Shown in pieces: positions 15,673 to 17,567 of a stretch of DNA of 17,567 nt. The notes below the pieces were generated by a model. It had not been told where the DNA came from, did not search any database, and saw only the letters and a list, made by a program, of their open reading frames with translations. Within the stretch, counting starts at the first letter, position 1. Each line of letters starts with the position of its first letter. Where the stretch lies: NCBI GenBank assembly GCA_023393235.1, contig JAEWMH010000226.1:1-17567 (forward strand), given 5' to 3'. Both the position numbers and the translations under genes were made by a program. This DNA comes from Bacillota bacterium. GTDB lineage: Bacteria > Bacillota > Bacilli > Paenibacillales > NBRC-103111.

Positions 15673-16482
15673 TTAGTTGGCCTGTTCGATGGGGAGTGCG
15701 CGGAGTTGGGTAGGGGCGAGGCCAAACTGCTTTTTGAACAGTCTGCTGAAATAATAGGCATCGGTGTAGCCCACCATCTCGGCAATTTCCTTGACGGTAG
15801 CGCAGGTGGACGTCAGCAGCCGATGGGCTTCTTTCATGCGGTATGCGATTAGATAATCGATAGGACTGATACCGGTATACTTTTTGAATACCTCCGAAAA
15901 ATACTTGGGACACATACCATACCTTCCCGCCAAATCACAGAGGGTATGCTGCCGCATATGGTGGAATTCGATGTAACCCCTCGCTTCCTCAATCATACTT
16001 TGGGCTTCGGTGCTTTTGGCGCTTTTCATTATGCCGAAAAGCTCTGACAGCACCGTATAAACCAGAGCCTTCGCCTGGAACTTGGAGAAGGTATCCGGGT
16101 GCTTGGACACATCCGTCAGCATTTTGAGAGTGGCAAACAAACCGGGGCAGGAGCCGATCTCCATTTCGTATGCCCGGTGCATATAACCGTCACTGTCATT
16201 CTCGTGCCGGTAATACATAATGTAGAACTCCAGCGGCTTGTCCGTGATATTCCCGGAGGTCAACCATTTGCCGGGGCAGCCGTGGATCACCATACCCGGG
16301 CGGAAGCGGAAGGACTGGTTATCCAAATGAAAGTATCCTTCTCCCTTCACCGGAAAGAGGAAGGCCGATACAGTGGTCATATACCCGGGCTCCACATAGC
16401 CTACAGGATGGCGGCGGTAATAGGTCGGCAAAATCATAATCGGCTCCGACGTATATTCCTCCATGATTTCATTGATATTCAT
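15673..16482 (-). CDS. AraC-family transcriptional regulator (siderophore-responsive, Btr-like)
   Basis: Probable activator of the island in response to an imported siderophore. Seen: 269 residues with an N-terminal cupin-like sensor half and a C-terminal double helix-turn-helix: TLCDLAGRYGMCPKYFSEVF, ISPIDYLIAYRMKEAHRLL, then VKEIAEMVGYTDAYYFSRLF and FGLAPTQLR, the standard AraC signature. I chose ATG 16482; AGGAGG is 12 bases upstream, and the in-frame TTG at 16494 would touch that site. Its own promoter carries a Fur box (16561-16579). It is separated from module A by about 225 bases holding the candidate operator. B. subtilis Btr does the same job for bacillibactin uptake; I infer the role by position and family. 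Confidence 0.9.
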   Translation of the reverse strand: MNINEIMEEYTSEPIMILPTYYRRHPVGYVEPGYMTTVSAFLFPVKGEGYFHLDNQSFRFRPGMVIHGCPGKWLTSGNITDKPLEFYIMYYRHENDSDGYMHRAYEMEIGSCPGLFATLKMLTDVSKHPDTFSKFQAKALVYTVLSELFGIMKSAKSTEAQSMIEEARGYIEFHHMRQHTLCDLAGRYGMCPKYFSEVFKKYTGISPIDYLIAYRMKEAHRLLTSTCATVKEIAEMVGYTDAYYFSRLFKKQFGLAPTQLRALPIEQAN

Positions 16483-16560
16483 GCCCGGAAACAACCTCCT
16501 CTGCTTTGCCTTCTACATAACTATAAGGGAGAATAGTAGGAACATAACCGCCGCATCGTG

Positions 16561-16579
16561 TATATTGATTATCATTTTC
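16561..16579. promoter_or_regulatory. Fur box upstream of the AraC regulator
   Basis: On the minus strand GAAAATGATAATCAATATA matches the 19-base Fur consensus at 16 of 19 positions. It begins one base after the -10 element, so Fur binding would repress the regulator when iron is plentiful. Confidence 0.85.
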
Positions 16580-16580
16580 A

Positions 16581-16589
16581 ATTATAACA
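16581..16589 (-). promoter_or_regulatory. Extended -10 promoter of the AraC regulator
   Basis: On the minus strand TGTTATAAT (16589-16581) is a perfect extended -10 (TGn TATAAT). The -35 is weak (TTTGGA, 16608-16603, 16-base spacer), as expected when TGn compensates. The predicted start lies inside the Fur box. Confidence 0.7.
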
Positions 16590-16652
16590 AATAGCAGAGC
16601 CTTCCAAATAGGTAAATCGTGAAGGTTGTTTGATAATTGGTGGAGCAGGAAT

Positions 16653-16837
16653 CTAACGGACCCTCATTCCGCTATTTCGCGAATTTGCGGACTTCTGAAC
16701 CTTTCGCGGACACAGGAGCCCTTATTGCCTTCATTAGGCCAAGAAACTGCTCGGATTTTCTCAAATAACGCCCCTACGGTCCGTAAGTTTGACAGATTAC
16801 CGCTTTTGAGCGAAATAGCGGCCCCTGTGTCCGTTAG
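16653..16837. repeat. 185-bp palindromic intergenic element, copy 2
   Basis: Bounded by CTAACGGAC (16653-16661) and GTCCGTTAG (16829-16837). Internal blocks CCGCTATTTCGCG, GCGGACACAGGAGC, AATAACGCCCCTACGGTCC and CGAAATAGCGGCCCCTGTG read as two forward and two inverted versions of one unit. Same length as the copy at 2634-2818, with near identity at the ends. It lies about 45 bases upstream of the AraC promoter. Confidence 0.78.
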
Positions 16838-16882
16838 CTAAATCAAAAAAGAGCCACCGAATCCTGAGGGTTCGATCCCCAT

Positions 16883-16913
16883 AAAAGAAAAGAAGCCGTC
16901 ATCGACGGCTTCT
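16883..16913 (-). terminator. Terminator hairpin, array copy 1
   Basis: On the minus strand a perfect 10-bp stem AGAAGCCGTC/GACGGCTTCT with loop GAT is followed by TTTCTTTTA. It lies farthest from the tRNA genes. Confidence 0.8.
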
Positions 16914-17055
16914 TATTACCCTAAGCGGGTGAGGGGAATACTCCGTGTCTTCCAACCAATAGTTGGCCGTACGAGACGCGGACGCGCGCTTGAAAGTTCC
17001 CTCCGCTGTGCTGGAGTTTCGCCAAGCGGTCGAATCCTCGGGGTTCGCTTCCCAT

Positions 17056-17086
17056 AAAAGAAAAGAAGCCGTCATCGACGGCTTCT
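17056..17086 (-). terminator. Terminator hairpin, array copy 2
   Basis: The same 10-bp stem and T-rich tail as its neighbours, 173 bases from copy 1. The hairpin and the following tRNA-Gly-like end are identical to those of copy 3. Confidence 0.8.
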
Positions 17087-17229
17087 TATTACCCTAAAGC
17101 GGGTGATGGGAATACTCCGTGTCTTCCAGCCAATAGTTGGCCGTACGGGACCCGGACGCGCGCTTGAGGGCTCCCTCCGCTGTGCTGGAGTTTAGCCAAG
17201 CGGTCGAACCCTCGGGGTTCGCTTCCCTT

Positions 17230-17260
17230 AAAAGAAAAGAAGCCGTCATCGACGGCTTCT
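17230..17260 (-). terminator. Terminator of the tRNA cluster (array copy 3)
   Basis: The 10-bp stem AGAAGCCGTC/GACGGCTTCT followed on the minus strand by a T-rich run, starting 11 bases after the end of tRNA-Gly(TCC). This is the functional end of the tRNA transcript; the two copies beyond it are duplicates. Confidence 0.88.
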
Positions 17261-17271
17261 TATTACCCTAA

Positions 17272-17342
17272 AGCGGGTGATGGGAATCGAACCCACGCTA
17301 CCAGCTTGGAAGGCTGGAGTTCTACCAATGAACTACACCCTC
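17272..17342 (-). tRNA. tRNA-Gly (anticodon TCC)
   Basis: A cloverleaf of 71 bases: D-arm GTTC/GAAC, anticodon stem CCAGC/GCTGG with loop CTTCCAA, T-arm GTGGGTTCGATTCCCAT. CCA is not encoded. The acceptor stem starts GAGGGTG against CACCCGC, so position 2-71 is an A-G mismatch where C-G is usual. Confidence 0.92.
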
Positions 17343-17352
17343 ATTAAAAATA

Positions 17353-17429
17353 TGGTCGGGACGACACGATTTGAACATGCGACCCCCTGGTCCCAAACCA
17401 GGTGCTCTACCAAGCTGAGCTACGTCCCG
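17353..17429 (-). tRNA. tRNA-Pro (anticodon TGG)
   Basis: A complete 77-base cloverleaf with acceptor CGGGACG/CGTCCCG, anticodon stem CCTGG/CCAGG around TTTGGGA, and an encoded CCA end. The T-loop reads TTCAAAT and the T-stem includes G-U pairs, slightly unusual but functional. Confidence 0.95.
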
Positions 17430-17442
17430 TAATAATTTAAAA

Positions 17443-17516
17443 CGCACCCTGAGAGATTCGAACTCCCGGCCTTTTGATTCGTAGTCAAACGCTCTATCCA
17501 GCTGAGCTAAGGGTGC
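17443..17516 (-). tRNA. tRNA-Arg (anticodon ACG)
   Basis: A complete 74-base cloverleaf with acceptor GCACCCT/AGGGTGC, anticodon stem TTTGA/TCAAA around CTACGAA, and discriminator G. CCA is not encoded. The wobble A is probably converted to inosine. Confidence 0.95.
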
Positions 17517-17519
17517 ATA

Positions 17520-17567
17520 TGGAGCGGACGAAGGGATTCGAACCCTCGACCCTCGCCTTGGCAAGGC
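17520..17567 (-). tRNA. tRNA-Gly (anticodon GCC), 5' part cut by window edge
   Basis: Visible: part of the anticodon arm GCCTTGCCAAGGC, the variable region, the T-arm GAGGGTTCGAATCCCTT and the 3' acceptor strand with encoded CCA. This matches the usual tRNA-Gly(GCC); the 5' half lies beyond the window. Confidence 0.88.

Larger units (their letters stand above)
16858..17287. repeat. Tandem array of 173/174-bp units with tRNA-Gly 3' ends
   Basis: Unit 1 is 16881-17053, unit 2 is 17054-17227, and a third partial copy (17228-17287) merges into the real tRNA-Gly(TCC). A left partial copy starts at about 16858. Units 1 and 2 differ at about nine bases and one indel (about 94% identity by hand). 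Each has a terminator hairpin, ACCCTAAAGCGGGTGATGGG (the tRNA-Gly 3' end with its flank), a GC-rich 110-base stretch with the small palindrome CCAAC/GTTGG, and a tRNA-like piece TAGCCAAGCGGT plus GGGGTTCG. The stretch holds no protein gene that I can support. Confidence 0.8.

Noticed and set aside
16858..17287. CRISPR array
   Set aside because: The repeat units are about 173 bp and nearly identical throughout, without short repeats alternating with unique spacers.
17322..17564. Small protein with repeated QLDRAFDYESKGREFESL-like phrases
   Set aside because: This is the well-known false translation of tRNA genes; the segment is fully explained by four tRNAs.

Overview
The window looks like a piece of a Paenibacillus (or close Paenibacillaceae) chromosome. 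The reasons are strong Shine-Dalgarno sites with frequent GTG/TTG starts, Bacillus-type Fur boxes, a Btr-like AraC regulator, lipoprotein-anchored binding proteins, a low-GC Gram-positive style tRNA cluster, and intergenic palindromes of a kind I associate with Paenibacillus. Every gene I accept is on the minus strand, so transcription runs from high to low coordinates.

Right edge (about 16840-17567): a tRNA cluster, Gly(GCC, cut by the edge) - Arg(ACG) - Pro(TGG) - Gly(TCC). Downstream of it is a tandem array of about 173-bp units. Each unit carries a terminator hairpin plus a copy of the 3' end of tRNA-Gly.

Centre (about 2845-16610): a 13-gene iron/siderophore island. In order of transcription: an AraC-family regulator; module A (siderophore-binding lipoprotein, two FecCD permeases, two nitrogenase-component-1-like proteins, an IroE-type esterase); module B (second binding lipoprotein, two FecCD permeases, a Fes-like esterase, a second IroE-type esterase, and the only FecE-type ATPase). 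Fur boxes precede the regulator, module A and module B. A pair of 13-bp direct repeats 23 bp apart, with a weak extended -10 promoter, sits before module A and is a good candidate operator for the AraC protein. A strong rho-independent terminator closes the island.

Left edge (1-2401): phosphoenolpyruvate carboxylase (ppc), missing its C-terminus at the window edge, with its own promoter, UP-like element and a leader containing a perfect inverted repeat.

Likely working model: under iron limitation Fur releases the three promoters and the AraC protein, probably sensing a ferric siderophore, boosts module A. The two lipoproteins and two permease pairs import ferric siderophores using the shared ATPase, and the esterases hydrolyse ester-bonded (catecholate-type) siderophores to free iron. 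The unusual part is the nitrogenase-like pair. Its cysteine pattern resembles the NB-cluster enzyme BchN/BchB (dark protochlorophyllide reductase) rather than NifDK, with histidine where BchB has its aspartate ligand. A reductive role on the imported siderophore or its iron is the most attractive hypothesis, but no NifH/BchL-like partner is present in the window. Two 185-bp palindromic elements of identical length lie just outside the two ends of the island.
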